Shown: positions 16,801-25,743 of the stretch, in pieces | Position numbering within the stretch: the stretch's first letter is position 1 | How the letters are laid out: the number at the start of each line of letters is the position of its first letter | From: Duganella sp. CF402 | Lineage (GTDB): Bacteria > Pseudomonadota > Gammaproteobacteria > Burkholderiales > Burkholderiaceae_D | Reading direction: 5' to 3' | Assembly (NCBI RefSeq): GCF_900109645.1 | Contig: NZ_FOBG01000001.1 | Location: forward strand, 1,984,001 to 2,048,000 | Length of the DNA: 64,000 bases | The notes under the pieces: model-generated | The model's database searches: none | Told to the model about the DNA's origin: nothing | Seen by the model: only the letters and a program-made list of their open reading frames with translations | Made by a program: the position numbers and the translations under genes

Positions 16801-17807
16801 GGCTTCTCCTTGCGCAAGCGTTCCAGTCCACCCAAGATGCCGCCGCGTGCGAACAGCACAATCAGCACCAGCAACAAGCCGATATAGAACTGCCAGTAGG
16901 TTGGATTCAAACCGGCGATGTAATCCTGCAGCAGCATGAACACCGCCGCGCCTACCAGTCCGCCGTACAGGCGACCGGTCCCGCCCAGCACCAGGATGAT
17001 GACCAGTTCAGCGGAGCGCGGGAAGCCCAGCGCATCGAGGCCGACGAACTGCGTGGTCTGCGCCAGCAACGCACCGGCGACACCAGCCACCGCAGCACCC
17101 ACCGTAAAGATGACAACAAGGCGGCGATTGACGTTCACGCCCAGCGACGGCATGCGGCGCACGCCTTCACGGATACCGATCAGGGTCAAACCAAACGGCG
17201 ACTTGACCACCCGGCGCAGCACCGCGAACAGCACGAACAGCACAGCGAAGCTGTACCAGAAGGCGACGTTGCCGTTCAGGTCAAACTCGAAAGTGCCGAA
17301 CAGCTTACCGACCATCATGCCAGACAGTCCATCGACGCCGCCAGTGATGGACGACGCCTTGTTGGCCGCTTCAAACAGCATCAGGCCGATGCCCAGCGTG
17401 ACCATCAGGCGCGTAAGATCCTGGCCGCGCACCACCAGGAAGGAAGTCAGCAGGCCGGCAACGCCGGCCACCACCGCAGCAGCCAGCAAGCCGCTCAACG
17501 GCTCGCCCCAGCCGTGCACCGCCAGCAGGCCGGCGGTGTAGGCGCCAAGCCCGAAGAAAGCGGCGTGGCCCAGCGAAACGATACCCGCATAGCCGAGGAT
17601 CAAATCCAGCGACACCGCAAACAGGCCGACGATCATGATCTGGCTGATCAGCACCAGATAACCGGGGAAGGCAAAGTACGCCGCAATCGGCAGCAGCCAG
17701 AAGACGATTTCCAGCGGCTGCCAGCGGTCGTTAGGCAATTTAGGCGCAGGCAGCATGGCGGCAACCTTGGCGACAGGTTTGGTTTCAGTATCAGCAAAAG
17801 CGTTCAT
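16797..17807 (-). CDS. ABC transporter permease, LivM type
   Basis: This is a 336-residue inner-membrane permease with about nine to ten hydrophobic segments. It carries the LivM family core GYAGIVSLGHAAFFGLGAY and the cytoplasmic-loop EAA-like region near GFPRSAELVIILVLGGTGRLYG. A short soluble N-terminal stretch rich in Lys and Pro precedes the first helix. ATGA overlaps on both sides couple it to the LivH- and LivG-type genes. It works with LivH as the heterodimeric channel of the importer. Confidence 0.9.
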   Translation of the reverse strand: MNAFADTETKPVAKVAAMLPAPKLPNDRWQPLEIVFWLLPIAAYFAFPGYLVLISQIMIVGLFAVSLDLILGYAGIVSLGHAAFFGLGAYTAGLLAVHGWGEPLSGLLAAAVVAGVAGLLTSFLVVRGQDLTRLMVTLGIGLMLFEAANKASSITGGVDGLSGMMVGKLFGTFEFDLNGNVAFWYSFAVLFVLFAVLRRVVKSPFGLTLIGIREGVRRMPSLGVNVNRRLVVIFTVGAAVAGVAGALLAQTTQFVGLDALGFPRSAELVIILVLGGTGRLYGGLVGAAVFMLLQDYIAGLNPTYWQFYIGLLLVLIVLFARGGILGGLERLRKEKP

Positions 17808-18670
17808 GCTTTCCTCCGCATCAGGCCAGCAGGGAACAGGATCAGCAGCACCACCATCAGCGCGTAGATCACGAAGGCGCCGACTTCAGGCACGTAGTAT
17901 TTACCGGCGACGTCGAACACGCCAAGAATCGCAGCTGCCAGCAGCGGCCCTTTGATGGTGCCGGCGCCGCCCACTGCCACCACGAGCAGGAAGTAGACCA
18001 TGTATTTAACCGGGAAGGTCGGATCGAGGCCCAGCACGTCGATACCCAGGCCGCCGCCCAGACCGGCCAGGCCGGAGCCCAGCGCGAAGGTCAGGCTGAA
18101 CACGAGGCTGACGTTGATGCCCAGGCCCGCAGCGGCGGTCTGGTTGTCCACCGAGGCGCGGATCTGCGCGCCGAAGCGGGTGCGTTCGATCAGCAGGCCA
18201 AGCGCCACAGTCACCAGCACCACCACGCCAATCAGGAACAGGCGATACGCGCCGACGTCGAGGCCCAGCAGCGATACCTGGCCGCGCAGCCAATCCGGCA
18301 GCACCACCGGCTGCTGGGTCGGACCGTAGATGTAGGTCGCGCCCGCGACGGCCATGAAGGTCAGGCCGATCGAGAACAGCACTTGATCCAGATGACTGGC
18401 TTTGTACAGACGGCGATACAGCACCCGCTCCAGCACCAGCCCTACCACCGCCGAAGCGATGAAGGCCAGCGGCAGCGACGCCAGGAAGGGCACGCCGAAA
18501 CGCGACAGCAACGTCACGCTCACATACCCGCCCAGCATCGCGAACGCGCCGTGGGCCAGGTTAATAAAGTTCATCATGCCCATCGTGACCGACAGGCCGA
18601 CACTGATCAGGAACAGCAGGCTGCCATAGGCAATGCCGTCGAACAGCACGCCGGCGAAGTTAGCTAACAT
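17804..18670 (-). CDS. ABC transporter permease, LivH type
   Basis: This is a 288-residue membrane protein with about eight helices. It has the LivH hallmarks YGSLLFLISVGLSVTMGMMNFINLAHGAF and the loop VGGAGTIKGPLLAAAILGVF. It is the first transporter gene after pcaF, 61 bases downstream of it, and is coupled by ATGA to the LivM-type gene. The two solute-binding protein genes in the window (11004 and 23512) are not adjacent but are the natural partners, since no other Liv-type permease genes are present here. Confidence 0.9.
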   Translation of the reverse strand: MLANFAGVLFDGIAYGSLLFLISVGLSVTMGMMNFINLAHGAFAMLGGYVSVTLLSRFGVPFLASLPLAFIASAVVGLVLERVLYRRLYKASHLDQVLFSIGLTFMAVAGATYIYGPTQQPVVLPDWLRGQVSLLGLDVGAYRLFLIGVVVLVTVALGLLIERTRFGAQIRASVDNQTAAAGLGINVSLVFSLTFALGSGLAGLGGGLGIDVLGLDPTFPVKYMVYFLLVVAVGGAGTIKGPLLAAAILGVFDVAGKYYVPEVGAFVIYALMVVLLILFPAGLMRRKA

Positions 18671-18731
18671 GGCTGCCTCCTGTGATTGTTATGCTTTTCA
18701 TTGTTGTCTCCACTACTTCCTGCAAACCAAA

Positions 18732-19934
18732 TTACACTCTTTCGATAATCATCGCAATTCCCTGCCCCACGCCGATGCACATAGTGCACAGCGCGTAGCG
18801 GCCGCCGGTGCGGTGCAGCTGGTAAGTCGCGGTGGTGACGAGGCGTGCGCCGCTCATGCCCAGCGGGTGGCCCAGTGCGATAGCGCCGCCGTTCGGGTTG
18901 ACACGCTTGTCGTCATCCTTCAGGCCCAGTTCACGCAGCACGGCCAAGCCTTGCGCGGCAAACGCTTCGTTCAATTCGATCACGTCCATCTGATCCAGCG
19001 TCAGGCCGGTCTGGCGCAGCAGCTTTTGCACTGCCGGCACCGGGCCGATGCCCATCACGCGCGGCGCGACACCGGCGGTGGCCATGCCGACGATGCGGGC
19101 CAGCGGTTTCAGACCGTGCTGCTTGGCCGCCTCGCCGCTGGCGACCAGCACTGCGCAGGCGCCGTCGTTGATGCCCGAGGCGTTACCGGCGGTGACCGAG
19201 CCATCCGCACGGACTACGCCTTTCAGCTTGGCCAGCGCTTCGGTGGTGGTGGCGCGTGGATGCTCGTCCTGGGCGAACACGATCGGATCGCCTTTTTTCT
19301 GAGCGATCGATACCGGCACGATCTCCTGCTTGAACACACCGGCCTCAATGGCGGCAGCGGTCTTCTGCTGGCTGGCCAGCGCAAACGCATCCTGGTCGGC
19401 GCGGCTGACGCCATAATCGGCGGCGACGTTTTCCGCCGTCTCCGGCATAGTCTCGGTACCGTAGACTTCCTTCAGCGCCTTGTTGACGAAACGCCAGCCC
19501 ATCGTAGTGTCTTCGATCTTGGCGCTGCGCGAAAATGCGCTGTCGGCCTTGCCCATGACGTAAGGCGCGCGCGTCATCGACTCCACGCCGCCAGCGATAA
19601 TCAGGCTGGCATCGCCGGCCTGGATGGCGCGTGCGGCGGTGCCGATGGCGTCCATGCCCGAGCCGCACAGGCGGTTGATGGTGGTGCCCGGAACTTCCTG
19701 CGGCAGGCCGGCCAGCAGCGCCGACATGCGCGCCACGTTGCGGTTGTCCTCACCGGATTGATTGGCGCAGCCGTAGAACACATCGTCCACCTGGTCCCAC
19801 TGCACGCCGGGATTGCGTTCCTTCAGCGCGCGCATCGGAATCGCACCCAGGTCGTCGGCACGCACGTCCTTCAGTGCGCCGCCGTAGCGGCCGATGGGAG
19901 TGCGGATGGCATCGCAGATAAATGCTTCAGTCAT
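18732..19934 (-). CDS. pcaF: 3-oxoadipyl-CoA thiolase
   Basis: This 400-residue thiolase should cleave 3-oxoadipyl-CoA into succinyl-CoA and acetyl-CoA, the last step of the beta-ketoadipate pathway. Catalytic Cys90 lies in [16 protein letters not shown] second active-site region is NEAFAAQ, and [17 protein letters not shown] and [10 protein letters not shown] hold the conserved His and Cys. The [25 protein letters not shown] start and the [15 protein letters not shown] segment are typical of PcaF rather than biosynthetic thiolases. It follows pcaJ by one base. Confidence 0.95.
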   Translation of the reverse strand: MTEAFICDAIRTPIGRYGGALKDVRADDLGAIPMRALKERNPGVQWDQVDDVFYGCANQSGEDNRNVARMSALLAGLPQEVPGTTINRLCGSGMDAIGTAARAIQAGDASLIIAGGVESMTRAPYVMGKADSAFSRSAKIEDTTMGWRFVNKALKEVYGTETMPETAENVAADYGVSRADQDAFALASQQKTAAAIEAGVFKQEIVPVSIAQKKGDPIVFAQDEHPRATTTEALAKLKGVVRADGSVTAGNASGINDGACAVLVASGEAAKQHGLKPLARIVGMATAGVAPRVMGIGPVPAVQKLLRQTGLTLDQMDVIELNEAFAAQGLAVLRELGLKDDDKRVNPNGGAIALGHPLGMSGARLVTTATYQLHRTGGRYALCTMCIGVGQGIAMIIERV

Positions 19935-19935
19935 T

Positions 19936-20583
19936 TCATTGTCCTTTCAAAAGCTGGGCGCCAGTGGCGGCCTGCAGTTCTTCAAACGTCAGGCCCGGGG
20001 CCATTTCGCGCACGGCCAGGCCGTTCGGCGTCACGTCCAGCACGGCCATATCGGTGTAGATGCGGTTGACGCAAGCCACGCCGGTCAGCGGATAAGTGCA
20101 CTCGGCGACGATCTTACTCTCGCCGGTCTTGGTCTGGTGTTCCATCATCACGAACACCTGCTTGGCGCCCAGCGCCAGGTCCATCGCGCCGCCCACCGCC
20201 GGAATCGCATCCGGCGCGCCGGTGTGCCAGTTCGCCAGGTCGCCCTTGCCCGACACCTGGAAGGCGCCCAGCACGCACACGTCGAGGTGGCCGCCGCGCA
20301 TCATCGCGAACGAGTCGGCGTGGTGGAAGTAAGCACCGCCGGTCAGCAGCGTCACCGGCTGCTTGCCGGCGTTGATCAGGTCATCGTCTTCCTCGCCTTC
20401 GGCTGGCGCAGGACCCATGCCCAGCAGGCCGTTCTCGGAATGCAGGAACACTTCGCGGTCGGTCGGCAGGTAGTTCGCCACCTTGGTCGGCAAGCCAATG
20501 CCGAGATTGACGTAGGCGCCTTCCTGAATGTCTTGCGCGACGCGGGCGGCCATCTGGTCGCGGGTATAACGATTTGCGCTCAT
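19936..20583 (-). CDS. pcaJ: 3-oxoadipate CoA-transferase subunit B
   Basis: This is the beta subunit (215 residues) of succinyl-CoA:3-oxoadipate CoA-transferase. The catalytic glutamate lies in [11 protein letters not shown]. The N-terminal [26 protein letters not shown] and the later segments [23 protein letters not shown] are standard for the family. The start overlaps the pcaI stop (ATGA), which fits equimolar subunit synthesis. Together with PcaI it activates 3-oxoadipate for thiolysis by PcaF, encoded directly downstream. Confidence 0.95.
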   Translation of the reverse strand: MSANRYTRDQMAARVAQDIQEGAYVNLGIGLPTKVANYLPTDREVFLHSENGLLGMGPAPAEGEEDDDLINAGKQPVTLLTGGAYFHHADSFAMMRGGHLDVCVLGAFQVSGKGDLANWHTGAPDAIPAVGGAMDLALGAKQVFVMMEHQTKTGESKIVAECTYPLTGVACVNRIYTDMAVLDVTPNGLAVREMAPGLTFEELQAATGAQLLKGQ

Positions 20584-21245
20584 GCCGATTCCTTCACCAC
20601 GCGTTGTACAAAGATGCCCGGAGTGACGATGTTTTCCGGATCCAGCTCGCCCAGCGCCACCACGTCCTGCACCTGCGCGATGGCGACCTTGGCGGCCATC
20701 GCCATGATCGGGCCGAAGTTACGCGCGGTCTTGCGGTACACCAGATTACCCCAGCGGTCGCCCTTCAGCGCCTTGATCAGCGCGAAGTCGGCGTGGATCG
20801 GCGATTCCAGCACGTACTGGCGGCCGTTGATCAGGCGCGTTTCCTTGCCCTCGGCCAGCAGCGTGCCGTAGCCGGTCGGTGTGAAGAAGCCGCCGATGCC
20901 GGCGCCGGCGGCGCGGATGCGCTCCGCCAGATTACCCTGCGGCGTCAGTTCCAGCTCGATTTCGCCGGCGCGGTACAGCGCGTCGAAATGATGGGAGTCG
21001 GACTGGCGCGGGAACGAGCAAATAATCTTGCGCACGCGCTTGGCCTTGAGCAGCGCGGCCAGGCCGGTCTCGCCGTTGCCGGCGTTGTTGTTGACGATGG
21101 TGAGCTCTTTCGCGCCCTGCGCGATCAGCGCGTCGATCAGCGCCGATGGCATGCCGGCGTTGCCGAAACCGCCGATCATGACGGTGGCGCCGTCATGGAT
21201 GTCGGCGACCGCGCGCTCCAGTGATTCAAAAGTTTTATCGATCAT
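20580..21245 (-). CDS. pcaI: 3-oxoadipate CoA-transferase subunit A
   Basis: This is the alpha subunit (221 residues) of 3-oxoadipate CoA-transferase. The start at 21245 (MIDKTFESLERAVADIHDG) is preferred over 21302. It gives the usual N-terminus and has a GGAAAGAAG ribosome site, and the longer form would start inside the regulatory palindrome. Family segments include GGFGNAGMPSALIDALI, NNNAGNGETGL and the glycine-rich AAGAGIGGFFTPTGYGT. It is the first gene of the pcaIJF-livHMGF-like transcription unit, with a PcaR-type operator 20 bases upstream of the start. Confidence 0.95.
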   Translation of the reverse strand: MIDKTFESLERAVADIHDGATVMIGGFGNAGMPSALIDALIAQGAKELTIVNNNAGNGETGLAALLKAKRVRKIICSFPRQSDSHHFDALYRAGEIELELTPQGNLAERIRAAGAGIGGFFTPTGYGTLLAEGKETRLINGRQYVLESPIHADFALIKALKGDRWGNLVYRKTARNFGPIMAMAAKVAIAQVQDVVALGELDPENIVTPGIFVQRVVKESA

Positions 21246-21265
21246 ATCTTCTTTCCAGTGCATGT

Positions 21266-21301
21266 TGTGCGATAATCGAACTAATGATTGATTATCGCAC
21301 A
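21266..21301. promoter_or_regulatory. PcaR operator between pcaI and pcaR
   Basis: Perfect 12-bp arms TGTGCGATAATC and GATTATCGCACA are separated by 12 bases. On the minus strand, 21267-21281 reads GTTCGATTATCGCAC, one base from the PcaR box GTTCGATAATCGCAC that I recall from Pseudomonas putida. A weaker copy on the plus strand ends at 21300. The site lies between divergent pcaI and pcaR. Confidence 0.8.
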
Positions 21302-21378
21302 CCCAGTGTAGAACTTGCGCTGGCCGGGGTCAAGAAAAAAACGCCTATCGCATCCAACGCCTGCATTAAAATCACGCC

Positions 21379-22206
21379 ATGTCCAAAGCTACCCAACCTC
21401 TCGACGCGGAAGACGACCGCGAACCAACCATCGCCGAGCAGATCGACGCGATGACCGATCCCAGTTTCATGACCTCGCTGGCGCGCGGCCTGGCGGTGCT
21501 GCGCGCCTTCAGCGACGCGCGCAAACCGCAGACCATCGCCAGCATCAGCCAGAAGACCGGCATCCCGCGCGCCGCCGTGCGCCGCTGTCTGCACACGCTG
21601 CGCGAACTGGGCTACGTCGACGCGGAGCTGAACAACTTCTCGCTGCGCCCCAAGGTGCTGACGCTGGGTTATTCCTACCTGTCATCGACGCCGCTGACGG
21701 TGTCGGCCCAGCCCTACCTGAACAACATCAGCCGCGCGCTCAATGAATCGAGTTCGCTGGCGGTGCTGGAAGACGGCGAAGTGCTGTACGTCGCGCGTGC
21801 GGCGACCTCGCGCGTGATGTCGGTGGCGCTGAACACCGGCAGCCGCCTGCCTGCTTACTGCACCTCGCTGGGCCGGGTGATGCTGGCGCATTTGCCGCCG
21901 GAGCAGCTGGACGCTTATCTTGAGCACACGCGCCTGCGGCCGATGACGGTCAACACCATCGTCAACCAGAAGCGCCTGCGTGAAGTGCTGACCCAAGTGC
22001 GGCGCGACGGTTATGCCATCAACGATGAAGAATTGGAACTGGGACTGCGGTCGATCGCGGTGCCGGTGCGCGGCGCGTCCGGCACGGTGCTGGCGGCGCT
22101 GAACGTGGGCGCGCAAGCGGCCCGCGTCAGCGTGGAGCAGCTGCAGCATGAGTTCCTGCCGGTGCTGCAACGGGGCGCGCAGGAACTGGCGGTACTGCTG
22201 CCGTAA
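21379..22206 (+). CDS. pcaR: IclR-family regulator of the beta-ketoadipate genes
   Basis: This is a 275-residue IclR-family regulator. The N-terminal winged HTH covers about residues 30-95 (SLARGLAVLRAFSDARKPQTIASISQKTGIPRAAVRRCLHTLRELGYV). It is followed by the IclR effector domain with ALNTGSRLPAYCTSLGRVMLA and DGYAINDEELELGLRSIAVPV. This pattern is the PcaR/PcaU/PobR subgroup. It is divergent from pcaIJF, with a classical PcaR-type box in between, and a second box lies in front of the porin and solute-binding protein genes. The expected effector is 3-oxoadipate, from knowledge of PcaR. Confidence 0.92.
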   Translation: MSKATQPLDAEDDREPTIAEQIDAMTDPSFMTSLARGLAVLRAFSDARKPQTIASISQKTGIPRAAVRRCLHTLRELGYVDAELNNFSLRPKVLTLGYSYLSSTPLTVSAQPYLNNISRALNESSSLAVLEDGEVLYVARAATSRVMSVALNTGSRLPAYCTSLGRVMLAHLPPEQLDAYLEHTRLRPMTVNTIVNQKRLREVLTQVRRDGYAINDEELELGLRSIAVPVRGASGTVLAALNVGAQAARVSVEQLQHEFLPVLQRGAQELAVLLP

Positions 22207-22213
22207 TCCGCAC

Positions 22214-22272
22214 GTCGCCCCGGCGGAGGCCGGGGTCCAATTAAATTGGGTCCCGGCCTCCGCCGGGACGAC
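22214..22272. repeat. REP-like inverted repeat, second copy
   Basis: The arms 22214-22242 and 22244-22272 contain the same GTCGTCCCGGCGGAGGCCGGG-type core as the element at 15255-15341, ending in a short AATT centre. It lies 7 bases after pcaR and 5 bases before the stop of the convergent porin gene. A bidirectional terminator role is likely. Two copies, both between convergent genes, indicate a dispersed repeat family in this genome. Confidence 0.8.
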
Positions 22273-22277
22273 ATCGA

Positions 22278-23369
22278 TTAGAACGAGTGGCGGATGCCGG
22301 TCATGACGCCATTCTGCGTTTTGCCGGCGCCGACGGTGCCGCCGGCATCCAGCGCCACCGCCGACAGACCCGAGTTTTTCATGCGCCCCACGCCGCCATA
22401 TACAGCGGTGCGTTTGGAGAAGTAGTAGGTCAGGCGCGCGACCAGCATGGTGGCGTCGTCACCGCTGTTCTTCACATCCTTGCGGGCCCACTGCGCATCC
22501 AGCGTGGTCAACGGCGTGACCGGATAGCTCACACCAAAGAAGTACAAGTCCGACTCGGTCAGGCCGGTGGCCGCACGCGTGGTGCGATCAACCACGCCGC
22601 CGGCCAGCTTGCCCTCGCCGACCTTGACGTAGGCATTGGCGGTCACGCGCTTGTCGCTGTTGTTGCTGGAGGTCAGGCCGCCAGCCGCGCCGGTGTTGCC
22701 GTACAAGATATCGTACGAAGCATTCAGGCCGAACGCCGGAGTCTCGTAGCCGAACAGGCCGGTCACCTGACGGCAAGCCTTGGAATTACCCGCCACTTCA
22801 CCACCGCAACCAGTAGCAGCCGGGCCGCCGGCAGCCGAACTATCGCGACCAGTACTGTAGGTGGCGCCGACGATGAAGTTATTGAAGCTGCCCAGGTAGC
22901 TGATCGAATTGTCGCTGCGCGCATTCGGCAGATAGGCGTCGATGCTGCCGATGGCGAACAGGTTAGGCCCCATCACGTCCGACTTCAGCATGGCGATGTA
23001 GGTCATGTTGATCTGGCGGCCGATGCTGACGGTGCCGAAGTCGCCCTTCAGGCCGATGGTGGCCTGGCGGCCGAACAGGCGGTTACCCTGCCCCATCGTG
23101 CCGGTGTCCACGGCCAGGCCGCTTTCCAGGGTGAAGATGGCCGACAGGCCGCCGCCCAGGTCCTCGGTGCCGCGGAAGCCGATACGCGACGGGAAGCTAC
23201 CGGTCAGCGACGGTACGCGGGTGACGGCGTCGCCGGCCGCGTTCACATTGGTCACGTGCTCGACGCCGCTATCCAGCAGGCCGTAGATGGTGACGTTACT
23301 CTGGGCCATAGCGGCCGATGCGCCAATCCCGCACAGCAGCGCAACCGCGCCGCGAATGGTGTTTTTCAT
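22278..23369 (-). CDS. Gram-negative trimeric porin
   Basis: This is a 363-residue general porin of the betaproteobacterial OmpC-like type. A signal peptide ends near AMAQ. The mature start SNVTIYGLLDSGVEHVTN, the plug-loop region with FRGTEDLGGGLSAIFTLESG and the terminal GIRHSF are all family markers. It is divergent from the solute-binding protein at 23512, with a PcaR-type palindrome in the shared 142-base promoter region, so it is probably the outer-membrane entry route for protocatechuate-type substrates. It is a paralogue of the porin in the gallate cluster at 49238. Confidence 0.9.
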   Translation of the reverse strand: MKNTIRGAVALLCGIGASAAMAQSNVTIYGLLDSGVEHVTNVNAAGDAVTRVPSLTGSFPSRIGFRGTEDLGGGLSAIFTLESGLAVDTGTMGQGNRLFGRQATIGLKGDFGTVSIGRQINMTYIAMLKSDVMGPNLFAIGSIDAYLPNARSDNSISYLGSFNNFIVGATYSTGRDSSAAGGPAATGCGGEVAGNSKACRQVTGLFGYETPAFGLNASYDILYGNTGAAGGLTSSNNSDKRVTANAYVKVGEGKLAGGVVDRTTRAATGLTESDLYFFGVSYPVTPLTTLDAQWARKDVKNSGDDATMLVARLTYYFSKRTAVYGGVGRMKNSGLSAVALDAGGTVGAGKTQNGVMTGIRHSF

Positions 23370-23396
23370 TGCTAGTCTCCTCGTTTTATTAATGTT

Positions 23397-23430
23397 GTGC
23401 GATTATCGAACAAGTGGTTGTTAATCGCAC
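23397..23430. promoter_or_regulatory. PcaR operator between porin and solute-binding protein genes
   Basis: Nine-base arms GTGCGATTA and TAATCGCAC form a palindrome. The minus strand of 23397-23411 reads exactly GTTCGATAATCGCAC, the PcaR box recalled from Pseudomonas putida. A second half-matching box ends at 23430. It lies between divergent genes, so one site can control both the porin and the binding protein. Confidence 0.8.
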
Positions 23431-23511
23431 GTGTATTGGATACTATGATTCTCACGGTATATTGTCAATCGCCGTCATCAGAACAACACAGGAACCAGAC
23501 AGGAGACAACG

Positions 23512-24687
23512 ATGAGCATGAAAAATGTAGTGAAAATGGCGACACTTGCAGCATTTACCCTGGCCGCCGTGCCGGCCGCATGGGCGCAAGACACCATCAA
23601 GGTCGGCGTGATTGCCGCGTTCTCCGGTCCGTTCGCCGACTACGGCAAGCAGATGGAAGGCGGCATCAAGGCCTATATGGCGCAATACGGCGATACCGTG
23701 GCGGGCAAGAAGATCCAGATCATCATCAAGGACACCACCGGCCCGGCGCCGGAAGTGGCCAAGCGTCTGGCGCAGGAATTGGTGGTGCGCGACAAGGTCG
23801 ACTTCCTGGCCGGCTTCGGCCTGACGCCGGAGGCGATGGCCGTGGCGCCGATCGCCCAGCAGGCCAAGAAACCGATGATCGTGATGAACGCGGCCACCTC
23901 GGCCGTCACCACCAAGTCCGACTACATCGCGCGCTTCTCGATGACGCTGCCGCAAATCTCCGCCCCAATGGCCACCTGGGCGGTGAAGAACAAGATCAAG
24001 AAAGTGGTCACGCTGGTGGCCGACTACGGTCCGGGCATCGATGCCGAAGCGGCTTTCAAGGCGGAACTGGTCAAGGGCGGCGGCACGGTGACGGAAGCGA
24101 TTCGCGTACCGCTGCGCAATCCGGAGTTCGCGCCGTTCATCCAGCGCATCAAGGATGCCAAGCCGGACGCGGTATTCGTGTTCGTGCCGGCCGGCGAGCA
24201 AAGCATCGCCTTCATGAAAGGCTACCGCGAGCGCGGCCTGGCCGAAGCGGGCATCAAGGTCATCGCCACTGGCGACCTGACTGACGACCACGTGCTGCCG
24301 GCGATGGGCGACGCCACGCTGGGCGTGATCACCACCTTCCACTACTCGGCGGCGCACAAGTCGCCGGAGAACGCCGCCTTCCTGAAGAGCTTTGCGGCGG
24401 CCAATCCGAACGGCGGCCGTCCGAACTTCATGGCCGTGGGCGCATATGACGGCATGGCCGCCATCTATGAAGTGGCACGCAAACTGAACGGCAAGATCGA
24501 TGGCGACCAGGCGATGGCCATCCTCAAGAACATCAAGCTGAACAGCCCACGCGGCCCGATCGCCATTGACCCGGCCACCCGCGACGTGGTGCAGACCGTG
24601 TATGTGCGCAAAGTGGAAAAAGTCGGCAACGAGGTCTACAACATCGAGTTCGACCAGTTCGCCGACCAGAAAGATCCGGGCAAGTAA
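23512..24687 (+). CDS. ABC transporter periplasmic solute-binding protein (Leu/Ile/Val-type family)
   Basis: This is a 391-residue periplasmic binding protein with a clear Sec signal peptide ending AAWA and the mature start QDTIKVGVIAAFSGPFADYGKQ. The family is Peripla_BP_6. It is paralogous to the van-linked protein at 11004-12188 throughout its length. An upstream PcaR-type box puts it in the same regulon as pcaIJF and the LivHMGF-type transporter, which lacks its own binding-protein gene. Protocatechuate or a related acid is the likely ligand, by context. An in-frame AGGAGACA ribosome site precedes the ATG. Confidence 0.9.
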   Translation: MSMKNVVKMATLAAFTLAAVPAAWAQDTIKVGVIAAFSGPFADYGKQMEGGIKAYMAQYGDTVAGKKIQIIIKDTTGPAPEVAKRLAQELVVRDKVDFLAGFGLTPEAMAVAPIAQQAKKPMIVMNAATSAVTTKSDYIARFSMTLPQISAPMATWAVKNKIKKVVTLVADYGPGIDAEAAFKAELVKGGGTVTEAIRVPLRNPEFAPFIQRIKDAKPDAVFVFVPAGEQSIAFMKGYRERGLAEAGIKVIATGDLTDDHVLPAMGDATLGVITTFHYSAAHKSPENAAFLKSFAAANPNGGRPNFMAVGAYDGMAAIYEVARKLNGKIDGDQAMAILKNIKLNSPRGPIAIDPATRDVVQTVYVRKVEKVGNEVYNIEFDQFADQKDPGK

Positions 24688-24762
24688 ATCCGGGGCAAGC
24701 CGTGTCCGTGTAGGTGAGCCAGCGTACAGCCGCAGCATCGTGCGCTGGGCAGAATATGCTGC

Positions 24763-24966
24763 ATGGACACGCACATGACAATTCGCCCGCGCCGCAAGGC
24801 CCCGCCCGCCGTGTATGCGCTACAGCGCCAGATGGCGGCGGTGCGCCGGACTGTGACGGCGCTCACCGTCGACGAATCGCAGCGCGCGGCGCGCTGGGCG
24901 CAAGCCTGGTACCAGGTGGTGCAGCGCAAGCTGGACCAGCTGCAGCACCGGACTCACTTGCATTAA
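24763..24966 (+). CDS. small hypothetical protein
   Basis: This is a possible 67-residue basic protein with an amphipathic, Arg/Gln-rich helix region (ALQRQMAAVRRTVTALTVDESQRAARWAQAWYQ limited to short repeats of hydrophobic positions). No family is recognised and no strong ribosome site is seen. A second Met at 24775 is an alternative start. The frame ends by overlapping the stop of the convergent Crp-type gene by four bases. Coding is plausible because the composition looks protein-like, but it could be chance. Confidence 0.4.
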   Translation: MDTHMTIRPRRKAPPAVYALQRQMAAVRRTVTALTVDESQRAARWAQAWYQVVQRKLDQLQHRTHLH

Positions 24967-25673
24967 GCGTGGGAGTAGCAGCCGCCGGCGCGCTGCTCCA
25001 TGCCGCTGCGGTCGATGACGGTGACGCAGCCGCGCCGGTACTCAATCAAGCCCTCTTCCTGCAGCTTGCCGGCGCAGCAGGTAATCGACTCGCGCCGCAC
25101 GCCCAGCATATTGGCGATCAGCTCCTGCGTCACTTTCAATTCATTGGACAGAGAACGGTCCAGCCGTTCCAGCAGCCAGCGGCACAGGCGCTGTTCGATG
25201 CTGCCGTGGCGCACACCGGCCACCGTCTGCGCCAGCTGGGCGAACAGCGCGCTGGTGTGACGCATCAACTGCTGCGCCAGCGCGCCGCCACTGAAGAAGG
25301 CTTCGCGCAGCACCGCGGACTTGATGCGGTAGCCGTAGCCGGCGGTTTGCACCACCGCGCAGCAATGGGAGCGTTCCTGCTCATACATCGACACCCCGAC
25401 CACACCTTCGCGGCCAACCACCGCCACCTCCGCCACGCCGCCGTCTTCGGTCACATGCTGCAGCGAGACGATGGCGTTGGTGGGGAAGTAAGCGTATTCC
25501 ATCAGGTCGCCGGCGTCGAACAGGCGCTTGCCTGCTTCCAGCGGCACCAGGTCGAGGTGGGTGAACAATTCGAGCAATTCTTCGCGCGACAGGGCGCGCA
25601 GCAATTCATTCTGTTGAGCGCCAGCCAGACTGATCGTGGGCGCAGCATTGCTTGCGTACATAGCGTGCCTCAT
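24963..25673 (-). CDS. Crp/Fnr-family transcriptional regulator
   Basis: This 236-residue protein has an N-terminal cyclic-nucleotide-binding-like beta-roll (about 25-135, with GKRLFDAGDLMEYAYFPTNAIVSL and VVGREGVVGV). The C-terminal winged HTH (about 170-225) has LKVTQELIANMLGVRRESITCCAGKLQEEGLI. It lacks an Fnr-type N-terminal cysteine cluster, so oxygen sensing through an iron-sulfur centre is unlikely. The subgroup resembles stress-linked Crp-like proteins common in Oxalobacteraceae. The effector is unknown. A large imperfect inverted repeat lies about 70-115 bases upstream of the start. Confidence 0.87.
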   Translation of the reverse strand: MRHAMYASNAAPTISLAGAQQNELLRALSREELLELFTHLDLVPLEAGKRLFDAGDLMEYAYFPTNAIVSLQHVTEDGGVAEVAVVGREGVVGVSMYEQERSHCCAVVQTAGYGYRIKSAVLREAFFSGGALAQQLMRHTSALFAQLAQTVAGVRHGSIEQRLCRWLLERLDRSLSNELKVTQELIANMLGVRRESITCCAGKLQEEGLIEYRRGCVTVIDRSGMEQRAGGCYSHA

Positions 25674-25743
25674 CCATAAAGTTTTGAGATGAGTTGCACT
25701 ATATCGCTGCTATGTGCGCTGGCTTATAGGAGCACGGACCAGC

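Noticed and set aside
15255-22272. Repeated palindromes considered as CRISPR repeats
   Set aside because: Only two inverted pairs 7 kb apart, with no regular spacers and no cas genes. They are REP-like/terminator elements.
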